NCBI GenBank assembly: GCA_964236495.1
Contig: CAXSBR010000030.1
Location: forward strand, 1 to 26,460
Direction: 5' to 3'
DNA length: 26,460 bases
Source: CAXSBR01 sp964236495
GTDB taxonomy: Bacteria; Actinomycetota; Actinomycetes; Mycobacteriales; Jatrophihabitantaceae
Shown: positions 15,197-22,042 of the stretch, one piece after another
How positions within the stretch are numbered: position 1 is the stretch's first letter
Layout: every line of letters starts with the position of its first letter
Notes under the pieces: model-generated
What the model was told of the DNA's origin: nothing
What the model saw: the letters and a program-made list of their open reading frames with translations, nothing else
Databases searched by the model: none
Position numbers and translations under genes: made by a program

Positions 15197-16002
15197 TGCC
15201 GGCTAGGAGCCACCACACCGGGGGCAAGCCGGCGGGCGGTGATCAGGAAAGCGGTGTGGCCGATCATCCTGTGCTCGGGGCGCACCGCGAGTCCTACGAC
15301 GTGCCAGCCGCGGACCAACGATTCCCACGCACTGGGCTCGGTGTAGCCGCCGCGTTCGCGAATCGCCTCCACGAACCGCGACATCTGGGTGGTGGAGGCG
15401 ACGTAGCCGACCAGCACGCCGCCGGGGCGCAGGGCCGCGCTCACCGCGTCCAGCACCTCCCACGGTGACAGCATGTCCAGCACCACCCGATCGACGGTCT
15501 CTCCGACCGGGTGGGCGGCCACGTCGCCATCGCGCAGCGACCAGTTCGCCGGAGCTTCGCCGAAGAACTGCTCGACGTTGACGCGGGCAACCTGCGCGTG
15601 TTCGGGCCGGTTCTCCCACGACACGACTGAGCCCTCCGTGCCCACCGCGCGTAACAGTGAACAGGTGAGCGCACCCGATCCGGCGCCCGCCTCGAGAACC
15701 CTCGCGCCGGGATGGATGTCGGCCATCATGACGATCTGCGCGGCGTCCTTGGGATAGATCACCGCGGCGCCGCGCGGCATCGACAGCACGTAGTCGGCCA
15801 GGAGCGGGCGCAACGCCAGGTATGCCGTGCCCGAAGTGGCGGTGACGACGCTGCCGTCCGGAGCACCGATGAGGGCGTCGTGCTCGATCGCGCCCCGATG
15901 AGTGTGGAACTGCTTGCCCTGGGCAAGGATGACCGTGTGCAGGCGCCCCTTGGGATCGCTGAGCTGGACGCGGTCGCCCGCGGCGAAGGTGGCGCCGGTC
16001 AT
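15172..16002 (-). CDS. trmI: TrmI, tRNA (adenine-58-N1)-methyltransferase
   Basis: 276 residues from the ATG at 16002, preceded by AGGGAG at 6 nt; upstream in-frame ATGs at 16020 and 16068 are less well placed. The N-terminal small beta domain (FAAGDRVQLSDPKGRLHTV) is typical of TrmI. The Rossmann domain has the SAM motif VLEAGAGSGALT, YPKDAAQIVMMADI before it, and VDRVVLDMLSPWEVLD with the catalytic Asp. The enzyme methylates A58 in the T loop of tRNA with SAM, as a tetramer. It follows the M50 protease gene by 75 nt on the same strand and is probably cotranscribed. This is the standard neighbour of arc in actinobacteria. Confidence 0.95.
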   Translation of the reverse strand: MTGATFAAGDRVQLSDPKGRLHTVILAQGKQFHTHRGAIEHDALIGAPDGSVVTATSGTAYLALRPLLADYVLSMPRGAAVIYPKDAAQIVMMADIHPGARVLEAGAGSGALTCSLLRAVGTEGSVVSWENRPEHAQVARVNVEQFFGEAPANWSLRDGDVAAHPVGETVDRVVLDMLSPWEVLDAVSAALRPGGVLVGYVASTTQMSRFVEAIRERGGYTEPSAWESLVRGWHVVGLAVRPEHRMIGHTAFLITARRLAPGVVAPSRQRRPAKNT

Positions 16003-16077
16003 GTTCGACTCCCTGTCCATCGGTTGAGGTCCGCGCCCTGAGACTGCTGGCCGCTGCACGGCCCGCAAAGTACTGAG

Positions 16078-17259
16078 TCAGGCCGTCGTAGTCAGCACGG
16101 TGCGGATGTCAGCGGCGCTCAGCACACCGATCGGGCGACCCATCGTGTCGAGCACGAGGTACTCGGTGGCGGGGTGTGCCTGGCAGGCCTGCAGCAGGTC
16201 GCGACCGGTGAGCGTGAGGGGCAGTGCCGAATTGACCGACGTCGACGTGGCGACGTCGCCGACCGTCGTCCAGGCGCGTGCAGCGTCCTCGACCGCGTTC
16301 TGACGAGCCTCGTTGACGATGGCGATCGGGCGCCCGGCACTGTCCACCACGACGATGGCGCGCGCCGAGTATGCGTGCATCTGCACCAAGCCCTGCGCCA
16401 ACGGCGTGGCGGCGGGAAGCCAGACCGCGCGACGCGTCAACGTCGCCACCGACAGCTGCGGCACCCGAGCACCGAGGCGGGCGTTGCGCAGGCTGGCCGA
16501 GGCACCCGTCCACAGGAACAGGGCCAGCACGACAGTGAGCACCGCACCGCCGAACTCCCAGCCATGCCGGGGAATCAGCAGCACGCTCACGACGACGGCA
16601 ATGGCGACAACCCGCCCGCCCCAGGCAGCGACGACGGTCCCGGTGGCGCGGGATCGAGACACCGCCCAGACCAGTGAGCGCAGCACTCGACCGCCGTCCA
16701 ACGGCAACCCGGGCAGCGCGTTGAACGCTGCAATAGTCAGGTTGCTCCAGACGAGCAGCTGCAGTTCGATGTCGACGGGCGTGCCGTGCGTGCTCACCCG
16801 GGTACCCACGAAGGCCGCACCTGCGACCAGGGCCGAGACGGCCGGGCCGGCAGCCGAGATCGCGAACTCCTCACCGGCCGTGCGCGGCTCAGGCCTGATG
16901 TCGGTCACCCCGCCCAGCAGAAAGAGATACACCTGGCGCACTTCCAGTCCGAAACGGCGGGCGACGAGGGCGTGGCCCATCTCGTGCGCGAGCACGCAGA
17001 ACAACGACAGCACAGCGAATGCCGCTGCCAGCAGATAGTCGGCGGCATCGGTACCGGGTGAGGCGTTGTCGGTGAATAACGGCGCGAATGTCAGCGTGAT
17101 GAATGCGACGATCAGCAGCCACGACGCCGAGAGGAACACCGGCACGCCGCCGATGCGGGCCAGGCGCAGCGAACCTCGGGGTGGCACGGACGGGGATGCC
17201 GGTGCTTGCGGTGCCTGCAGTGCCTTTTTGCGGCCGCCCTGAAAGCGCAGGCCGGCCAC
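16078..17259 (-). CDS. M50 site-2 protease with CBS domains (Rip3-like)
   Basis: 393 residues from a GTG at 17259. Several membrane segments surround the zinc motif HEMGH (92-96) and the second site NALPGLPLDGGR (180-191, Asp188 as third ligand). The C-terminal third, about 270-393, is a CBS pair (AIVVVDSAGRPIAIV, then YLVLDTMGRPIGVLSAADIRTVL). Such proteases cut transmembrane proteins within the bilayer, often anti-sigma factors; the CBS pair may sense adenosine nucleotides. The substrate is unknown. TAGCAT ends 7 nt before the GTG, so a leaderless start is likely. It is divergent from signal peptidase I across only 66 nt. Confidence 0.92.
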   Translation of the reverse strand: MAGLRFQGGRKKALQAPQAPASPSVPPRGSLRLARIGGVPVFLSASWLLIVAFITLTFAPLFTDNASPGTDAADYLLAAAFAVLSLFCVLAHEMGHALVARRFGLEVRQVYLFLLGGVTDIRPEPRTAGEEFAISAAGPAVSALVAGAAFVGTRVSTHGTPVDIELQLLVWSNLTIAAFNALPGLPLDGGRVLRSLVWAVSRSRATGTVVAAWGGRVVAIAVVVSVLLIPRHGWEFGGAVLTVVLALFLWTGASASLRNARLGARVPQLSVATLTRRAVWLPAATPLAQGLVQMHAYSARAIVVVDSAGRPIAIVNEARQNAVEDAARAWTTVGDVATSTSVNSALPLTLTGRDLLQACQAHPATEYLVLDTMGRPIGVLSAADIRTVLTTTA

Positions 17260-17265
17260 CGCGCC

Positions 17266-17271
17266 ATGCTA
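17266..17271 (-). promoter_or_regulatory. -10 box (TAGCAT) of M50 protease gene, leaderless
   Basis: TAGCAT on the minus strand ends at 17266, and +7 is the G of the GTG at 17259. A nearby ATG at 17267 is out of frame. Confidence 0.5.
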
Positions 17272-17313
17272 CGCAGACGCACCCACACAGCCAGATGACG
17301 TCGCTGGATCACA

Positions 17314-17319
17314 TAGTGT
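17314..17319 (+). promoter_or_regulatory. -10 box (TAGTGT) of signal peptidase gene, leaderless
   Basis: TAGTGT ends at 17319, and +7 is the G of the GTG start at 17326. It is back-to-back with the M50 protease promoter, 42 nt away. Confidence 0.5.
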
Positions 17320-17325
17320 GCTGCG

Positions 17326-18009
17326 GTGGCACTCGAGCGGCCGACGCCGCGCGCCGGCCCGGGCCGGCATCGAGTATCGCCGGATCTGCCGCCGGTCCCG
17401 GTAGGGCAGTCGGCCGGACGGCCCCGCCGGCAACAGGCACCAGGACGGCGCGGGCGCCATCGTCACGCGCGGGCGCAGTGGCCGTTTTCGGCGCGGCTGG
17501 CGCTGAGCGTGGTCGTCGTTGTGGTACTGACGCTGGTGATTCGGCTGGTCGTCTTCGAGTCGTTCTGGATTCCCTCGGGCTCGATGGAGCCCACACTGCA
17601 CGGGTGTGACTCGTGCAAGGACGATCGCATTCTCGTATTTCGCCTCGCCTACCGCCTGCACGACGTGCACCGCGGTGATGTGGTGGTGTTCACTCGACCG
17701 CCGGGCGTGCCGGAGCAAGACAAGTTCCTGGTCAAACGGGTCGTCGCGCTGCCGGGGCAAACCGTGCAGGCAAGCAACGGCATGGTGCGGGTGGACGAGC
17801 AACCCCTGCGCGAGCCCTACGTCGATCCCAGCTGTGCCGGCACCGCCGACTTCGCCCCGGTCACCGTTCCCGCGCACCGGTTGTTCGTAATGGGCGACAA
17901 CCGGTGCGGCTCATTCGACAGCCGCAGTTTCGGCACCATCGCTGAATCGACAGTGGTAGGCGAGGCGTTGGCCCGGATCTGGCCGGTCTCTCGACTGGGC
18001 GGCTTGTGA
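17326..18009 (+). CDS. lepB: Signal peptidase I
   Basis: 227 residues from a GTG at 17326. A basic, Pro/Arg-rich cytosolic N-terminus of about 52 residues leads to one membrane segment (about 57-76). Catalytic Ser86 is in IPSGSMEPTL and Lys137 in DKFLVKRVVALPGQ; box E is FVMGDNRCGSFDSRSFG. The active site faces the outside, cutting Sec and Tat signal peptides. The pair of cysteines in CDSCKDDR and Cys in YVDPSCAGT and DNRCGS may form disulfides, as in some actinobacterial homologues. One membrane segment means it is the short form. It is followed by the nuclease gene at 78 nt. Confidence 0.93.
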   Translation: MALERPTPRAGPGRHRVSPDLPPVPVGQSAGRPRRQQAPGRRGRHRHARAQWPFSARLALSVVVVVVLTLVIRLVVFESFWIPSGSMEPTLHGCDSCKDDRILVFRLAYRLHDVHRGDVVVFTRPPGVPEQDKFLVKRVVALPGQTVQASNGMVRVDEQPLREPYVDPSCAGTADFAPVTVPAHRLFVMGDNRCGSFDSRSFGTIAESTVVGEALARIWPVSRLGGL

Positions 18010-18074
18010 GAGGGCACGCTGGGAAGGGCGTGCCTGGATACGCGCGCGTTCGCAGAAATGTCAGACCGAGCCGT

Positions 18075-18080
18075 TAACGT
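18075..18080 (+). promoter_or_regulatory. -10 box (TAACGT) of RecB-like nuclease gene
   Basis: TAACGT ends at 18080, 8 nt before the ATG at 18088. This favours the start at 18088 over the in-frame ATG at 18058, which lies upstream of the box. Confidence 0.45.
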
Positions 18081-18087
18081 CTGCGCC

Positions 18088-19038
18088 ATGACCGCGACCG
18101 TTGTTCTTCCAGCTGTATCGACGCCGCCATCGGCCTCGATATCACTACCAGATCCGGTGATCGGGTCACTGTCGCCGTCGCGGGCAGCGGACTTCAAGAC
18201 CTGTCCGCTGCTGTATCGGTTGCGCAGCATCGACCGTCTCGCCGAGCGGCCGTCTGTCGCCGCCGCCCGTGGAACCATGGTGCACGGCGTGCTCGAGCGG
18301 CTTTACGACCTGCCCGCCGCCGAGCGAACCGTGGCCACAGCGCAGGCGTTGGTGGATCCGGAGTGGGAGCGGATGCGGGCACTGCAACCCGATCTGGACG
18401 AGCTGTTCGAAGCCGGTGCCGCCTCTGCCGAAGTAGCCCAGTGGCTGGACTCCGCCCGAGACCTGATCGCGAACTACTTCCGGTTGGAGGACCCGACCCG
18501 CTTGGAGCCTGCCGGGCGGGAGGAGCGGGTGGAGGTCGTCGTCGAGGGCTTGCGGCTGCGCGGGTACGTCGACCGCATCGACGTCTCCCCCGGTGGCGAT
18601 GTGCGGGTGGTGGACTACAAGACCGGCGCGACGCCGCGCGAGGCGTTCGAGGGCAAGGCGCTGTTCCAGATGAAGTTCTACGCGCTGGTGCTGTGGCGCA
18701 CCCGCGGCGTGGTGCCGCGCCAGCTGCGCCTGATCTACCTGGCAGACTGCGACACGCTGAGCTACGCGCCCGAGCCTGAGGAGCTGGAACGCTTCGAGCG
18801 CACGCTCCAGGCGATCTGGACGGCTATCGGGCGCTGCACCGACGCAAAAGAGTTCCGGCCGAGCCCCAGCCGCATGTGCGACTGGTGCGACCATCACAGT
18901 CTCTGTCCGGCTCAGGGAGGCCAGCCGCCGCCCTATCCCGACGATCCGGTCGAGCCCGCGGGCGTCGACCGCCGCAGCGCACAGGCCACACCGCTCGCAG
19001 CAGGAGGTGCCGGCCAGGCGTCAGCCGCCGGGCGATAG
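18088..19038 (+). CDS. RecB-family PD-(D/E)XK nuclease with Fe-S cysteines
   Basis: 316 residues from the ATG at 18088. The nuclease core is GYVDRIDV followed by VRVVDYKTG, the D...D-Y-K catalytic motif of the PD-(D/E)XK/AddB-like fold, with QMKFYALVLW after it. Cys39 (KTCPLLYRLR) and the cluster CDWC...C near residue 265-275 are the four cysteines that hold a [4Fe-4S] cluster in AddB, Cas4 and related nucleases. The C-terminus after about 280 is Pro/Ala-rich and probably disordered. It matches the Rv2119-type protein found beside trmI in actinobacteria, function unknown but presumably DNA processing or repair. No helicase or Cas genes are nearby. Confidence 0.92.
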   Translation: MTATVVLPAVSTPPSASISLPDPVIGSLSPSRAADFKTCPLLYRLRSIDRLAERPSVAAARGTMVHGVLERLYDLPAAERTVATAQALVDPEWERMRALQPDLDELFEAGAASAEVAQWLDSARDLIANYFRLEDPTRLEPAGREERVEVVVEGLRLRGYVDRIDVSPGGDVRVVDYKTGATPREAFEGKALFQMKFYALVLWRTRGVVPRQLRLIYLADCDTLSYAPEPEELERFERTLQAIWTAIGRCTDAKEFRPSPSRMCDWCDHHSLCPAQGGQPPPYPDDPVEPAGVDRRSAQATPLAAGGAGQASAAGR

Positions 19039-19063
19039 CTAGACGAGGGCCATCAGCGAGTCG

Positions 19064-19165
19064 GCCGTTCAGTACAGATCGGGATTGCGTCGACCGCGCG
19101 TCGTTCGTTCGGCGAATCGGGGCGAGGTCGACCGCGCGTCTGCCGTTCACGGCGGATCGAGGGTC
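19064..19165. repeat. About 2.7 copies of a 38-bp imperfect tandem repeat
   Basis: GTCGACCGCGCGTC is exact at 19089-19102 and 19127-19140. Around it the units 19064-19102, 19103-19140 and a partial unit to about 19165 share GTTC near the start and ATCGGG or ATCGAGG in the middle. The last partial unit enters the 3' end of the HAD gene. It fills the gap between two convergent genes. Confidence 0.65.
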
Positions 19166-19857
19166 AAGCGTTTGCGCAGAACGTCGGTGAGCGCCGGCAG
19201 GTCGACACCGACGAGGCTTGCCCGCACCGTGCGCGTAGGCGCCGGATCGATCGGCACCTCGCTCGGAACTGCCAGGACGGCGCACTGAGCGGCTTCCGCG
19301 GCGGCGATGCCGATCGGTGAGTCCTCGACGGCCACGCACAGTCGCGGGTCGACTCCGAGCAGTTCTGCGGCGCGTTGGTAGGACTCGGCGGCCGGCTTGG
19401 GCGAGCCCACCTCGTCCCCGCAGACCGACGTGCGGAAGTAGGAGCGGCCCATCCAGTCCAGCGCCACGTCGGTCAGCGCCCGCTGGGTCGACGTCACCAC
19501 CGCCATCGGCACGGCGGCTGCCTGCAGAGCGTCCAGCAGTTTTCGCGCGCCGGGTCGGAATTCCAGCTGGGTACGGAACAGCTCGTCGGTGCGTCGCTTC
19601 AAGAACTCGCCGCTGCGGTGCTCGTCACCGGTCACGCCGACGTCGTCGTGCAGGATGCGCACCGACCGGTCGAGGGTGGAGCCGACCATGCTCGCACGCG
19701 CCGGGGCCGACAGGCGGCCGCCCAGCGATGCGGCAAGTTCGTCCAGTGCGATCTCCCAGACCTTCTCCGAGTCCAGCAGCGTGCCGTCCATGTCGAACAG
19801 CACCGCCTGAAGCTGCGGTGAACCTGCGAGGTCAAAAGTCGCCGAGGGCCGGTTCAC
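19147..19857 (-). CDS. HAD-superfamily hydrolase (phosphatase/phosphomutase-like)
   Basis: 236 residues from the GTG at 19857. Motif I FDMDGTLLDS (nucleophile Asp22, Asp24), motif II VVTSTQ, motif III GSPKPAAESY, and motif IV VEDSPIGIAAAEAAQC are all present, with a helical cap between motifs I and II, so it should be an active subfamily I hydrolase of the beta-phosphoglucomutase/phosphatase type. The substrate is not readable. The GTG overlaps the stop of a 22-codon frame in GTGA. A HAD gene between the nuclease and metH is a recurrent arrangement in actinobacteria; here three signalling genes separate it from metH. Confidence 0.92.
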   Translation of the reverse strand: MNRPSATFDLAGSPQLQAVLFDMDGTLLDSEKVWEIALDELAASLGGRLSAPARASMVGSTLDRSVRILHDDVGVTGDEHRSGEFLKRRTDELFRTQLEFRPGARKLLDALQAAAVPMAVVTSTQRALTDVALDWMGRSYFRTSVCGDEVGSPKPAAESYQRAAELLGVDPRLCVAVEDSPIGIAAAEAAQCAVLAVPSEVPIDPAPTRTVRASLVGVDLPALTDVLRKRLTLDPP

Positions 19858-19922
19858 CAGCGCGGCCTGGCGCCGGGGCAAACCAGCGCCTGCCCGTCTT
19901 CGGACGGCGGAATCGTGATCAT
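19854..19922 (-). CDS. 22-codon leader frame coupled to the HAD gene (tentative)
   Basis: ATG at 19922 with GGAG at 6-nt spacing encodes MITIPPSEDGQALVCPGARP-RW and stops in TGA at 19856-19854, sharing four bases with the HAD GTG. The HAD start itself has no good ribosome site, so translation may enter here. The peptide is not recognised. It may also be the remains of an earlier N-terminus. Confidence 0.45.
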   Translation of the reverse strand: MITIPPSEDGQALVCPGARPRW

Positions 19923-20219
19923 GACGTTCTCCTGGTCGCCTGCCGATCAGCAGGCCGCAGCTGATATCTGCGCCGATCGTCGGTCGAGGTTGGGATGGTC
20001 GGCTACGGCGCCGTGCCGCTTGGGTCAATTCTGCCCGACTGCACTCACGCCCGATCCCACCAAGCCCCGATCGAAACCCAAGCCGCGATCGACATCGAGC
20101 CCCGAAGGAAACCCGAGCCCCCTAATCAACCCGAGCCCGATTGCCCTGGAGATCCCAGCGCACCTGATCCCGGACGGCACCCCATGCGACGGCTCGCCCG
20201 ACTTCCTGCCTGACTCGGG
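19923..20219. other. Intergenic spacer with G/C-rich degenerate repeats and a hairpin
   Basis: About 300 nt between the HAD leader frame and the GGDEF stop. GCCTGC (19938-19943) and GCAGGC (19950-19955) form a perfect 6-bp hairpin next to the leader-frame ribosome site. From about 20050 to 20145 variants of CCCGA(G/T)CCC recur at irregular spacing. An open frame on the plus strand gives a Pro/Ser-rich sequence that I do not believe is a gene. No terminator with a T-tract seen. Confidence 0.5.
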
Positions 20220-21536
20220 TTATCCGACCGAAAGGGGCACCTGGACGGCTTCGTGGGCTACAGCCCGGTTCTTGCCTGCGGTCTTGGCTGCATAGAGGGC
20301 CTGATCAGCTTGCGCCAACGCCTCGCCTGTCTTGATCGGGTCGTCGCCCGGATGCCAGCTCCGGGTGCCGATAGAGACGCTCAGCGGCCAGTCGGCAGCC
20401 TGGCGCACCGACACCGTGCGAACCGCCTCGACCAATCGATCGGCGATCAGGCCGGCGCCGATGCGGTCGGATCCCGGCAGAACCACCGCGAACTCCTCGC
20501 CGCCGAACCGAGCCAGAAAATCGTCGGCACGAGCGAGCACTCCGGTGAGCGCCCGGGCGACCGCACAGAGCACTTCGTCGCCGACGAGATGGCCGAAGGT
20601 GTCGTTGAACCGTTTGAAGTTGTCAATATCGATCATCAGCACGGAGATCGGTTCGCCGACCTTCAGGCACCGGCGCCACTGCGTGCGCAGCGCCTGATCG
20701 AAGGCCCGCCGGTTGGGCACGCCGGTCAGGGCGTCACTCATGATCATGCGGAGCATCTGCTCCTCCATGGCCTTCTCGGTCGTGACGTCGAGGACCAGAC
20801 CCACCGCGCGCACCGGCCGCCCGCGCCTATCACGGTCCAATACCTTTCCGCGCAGCGACAGGTGGCGCAGTTCGGCGTCGTTTCCCACCCGCAGTGGCGC
20901 CTCGGTTGCACCGATCTCCAACAGCTGGGCGAATGCGGTGGTGACCGCAGGGCCGTCGCCGGGGGAAACTACAGCGGCGAGTTCGGCCACGGTCGTCGGC
21001 ACGGCCGCTACGGCCACGCCCAATACCTCGGCGCCCTGCGCCTCCCAGGTCAACAGGCCGCGGCTGACGTCGAGGTCCCACATCGCGGCCGTGGCCTGGC
21101 CGATCACCAGATCCAGCCGAGCGCGCAGGTTGGTCCGCTCGGTGAGCAGGCGGTGGAACTCGGTGGTGTCGCGCCCTGCTGCCCACCACAGATCTGTGCC
21201 GGGCACCGGCCGCGCAACCCACTGCAGATGAACCCACCCGCCGTCGGACTGGGCGAATCGGTTCTCCAGGAGGACTTCGCCAGCTCCCGCCTGCAGCGCC
21301 GACAACCCGGCCACAATGTTGCCGATGTCGTCGGGATGGGCGAGTTCGAGCAGGGATCGGCCGTCGACCTGGCTGGGTTCAAGGCCAAGAAGCCGGGCGA
21401 ACGCCTCGTTCACCTCGCGCAGATGCCCGTCGTGCCCGGCTAGAGAGAACAGCTCGATCTCGGTAGCTCGCACCGCCGCGGCGTCGTCGCGGGGAGGAGC
21501 GGCGTCGTCACGGGCAGGAACATTCAGGGCGGTCAC
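20220..21536 (-). CDS. PAS-PAS-GGDEF diguanylate cyclase
   Basis: 438 residues from the GTG at 21536, which overlaps the BLUF stop in GTGA; the longer frame to 21695 lies inside the BLUF gene. Two PAS-like domains (about 24-125, with VNEAFARLLGLEPSQVDGRSLLELAHPDD, and about 140-255) precede the GGDEF domain (about 262-428). The active site is GGEEF at 345-349; the metal-site residues are in MIDIDNFKRFND (300-312). RADD at 336-339 sits five residues before GGEEF, the standard inhibitory-site position, so product feedback is likely. It should make cyclic-di-GMP from two GTP. No membrane segments. Confidence 0.93.
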   Translation of the reverse strand: MTALNVPARDDAAPPRDDAAAVRATEIELFSLAGHDGHLREVNEAFARLLGLEPSQVDGRSLLELAHPDDIGNIVAGLSALQAGAGEVLLENRFAQSDGGWVHLQWVARPVPGTDLWWAAGRDTTEFHRLLTERTNLRARLDLVIGQATAAMWDLDVSRGLLTWEAQGAEVLGVAVAAVPTTVAELAAVVSPGDGPAVTTAFAQLLEIGATEAPLRVGNDAELRHLSLRGKVLDRDRRGRPVRAVGLVLDVTTEKAMEEQMLRMIMSDALTGVPNRRAFDQALRTQWRRCLKVGEPISVLMIDIDNFKRFNDTFGHLVGDEVLCAVARALTGVLARADDFLARFGGEEFAVVLPGSDRIGAGLIADRLVEAVRTVSVRQAADWPLSVSIGTRSWHPGDDPIKTGEALAQADQALYAAKTAGKNRAVAHEAVQVPLSVG

Positions 21537-21958
21537 CGGACGCGGTTCTTGGCATACAGCCCGAGCAATGTCTGCGCGACGCCGGCGTTCGTGATCAGAT
21601 CCGGATTGACCAACGGATACTGCGTCGCCGGGGTGAAACCCTCCAGATCGTCGGCGAGCTCTTCGTCGTCGACGTGTTCGAAGCCCATCGTCCAATCCGG
21701 GAACATCGGCGCGGCGACGTCTGCGTTCATCAGCATGCGCAGGTTGGTGTGCCGGTCGTCGGTGAGAATGCGCGCGTAGGTGGTTCGCAATGCCTCTTCG
21801 TCGCCCTCGAGTACCTGCAGAAAGCTCTGGCTGCAGTAGAGCAACATGCCGCTGAGCCCGGCCCGTTCGTTGTTGCGGCGCGACAGCTCCAGCAACGCCA
21901 CCAGCTCCTCGGGGCTGACGTCGGCGGTGGATTGGCTGCAGTAGATGATGCGTTTCAT
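21533..21958 (-). CDS. BLUF-domain blue-light sensor (standalone)
   Basis: 141 residues from the ATG at 21958. It begins MKRIIYCSQS, and the FAD-site residues are present at the spacing of AppA: Tyr6, Asn30, Gln48 (FLQVLEG), Trp89 and Met91 (DWTMGF) correspond to Tyr21, Asn45, Gln63, Trp104 and Met106. Residues after about 93 (HVDDEELADDLEGF...) form a short helical extension with no output domain. A photoactivated BLUF domain must therefore act on a partner, most likely the EAL-DICT or GGDEF proteins encoded on either side. It overlaps the GGDEF gene by 4 nt and follows the EAL gene by 84 nt. Confidence 0.93.
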   Translation of the reverse strand: MKRIIYCSQSTADVSPEELVALLELSRRNNERAGLSGMLLYCSQSFLQVLEGDEEALRTTYARILTDDRHTNLRMLMNADVAAPMFPDWTMGFEHVDDEELADDLEGFTPATQYPLVNPDLITNAGVAQTLLGLYAKNRVR

Positions 21959-22042
21959 GAGGGCCTCTCGGGGTTGATGGAGCGGGGCGGCGATCAGCGT
22001 GAAAGGGCGGTGGTCGATCAGCGGTGTCGATCGGACGGGGGC

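Noticed and set aside
18088..19038. The RecB-like nuclease as a Cas4 of a CRISPR system
   Set aside because: The Fe-S nuclease motifs are shared, but there are no repeats, spacers or other cas genes, and the trmI neighbourhood fits the housekeeping Rv2119-type protein.
19915..20295. A plus-strand frame with Pro/Ser/Lys-rich sequence (PKPRSKPKPRS)
   Set aside because: It overlaps the HAD leader on one side and the GGDEF gene on the other, has no ribosome site, and its composition comes from the degenerate G/C repeats.
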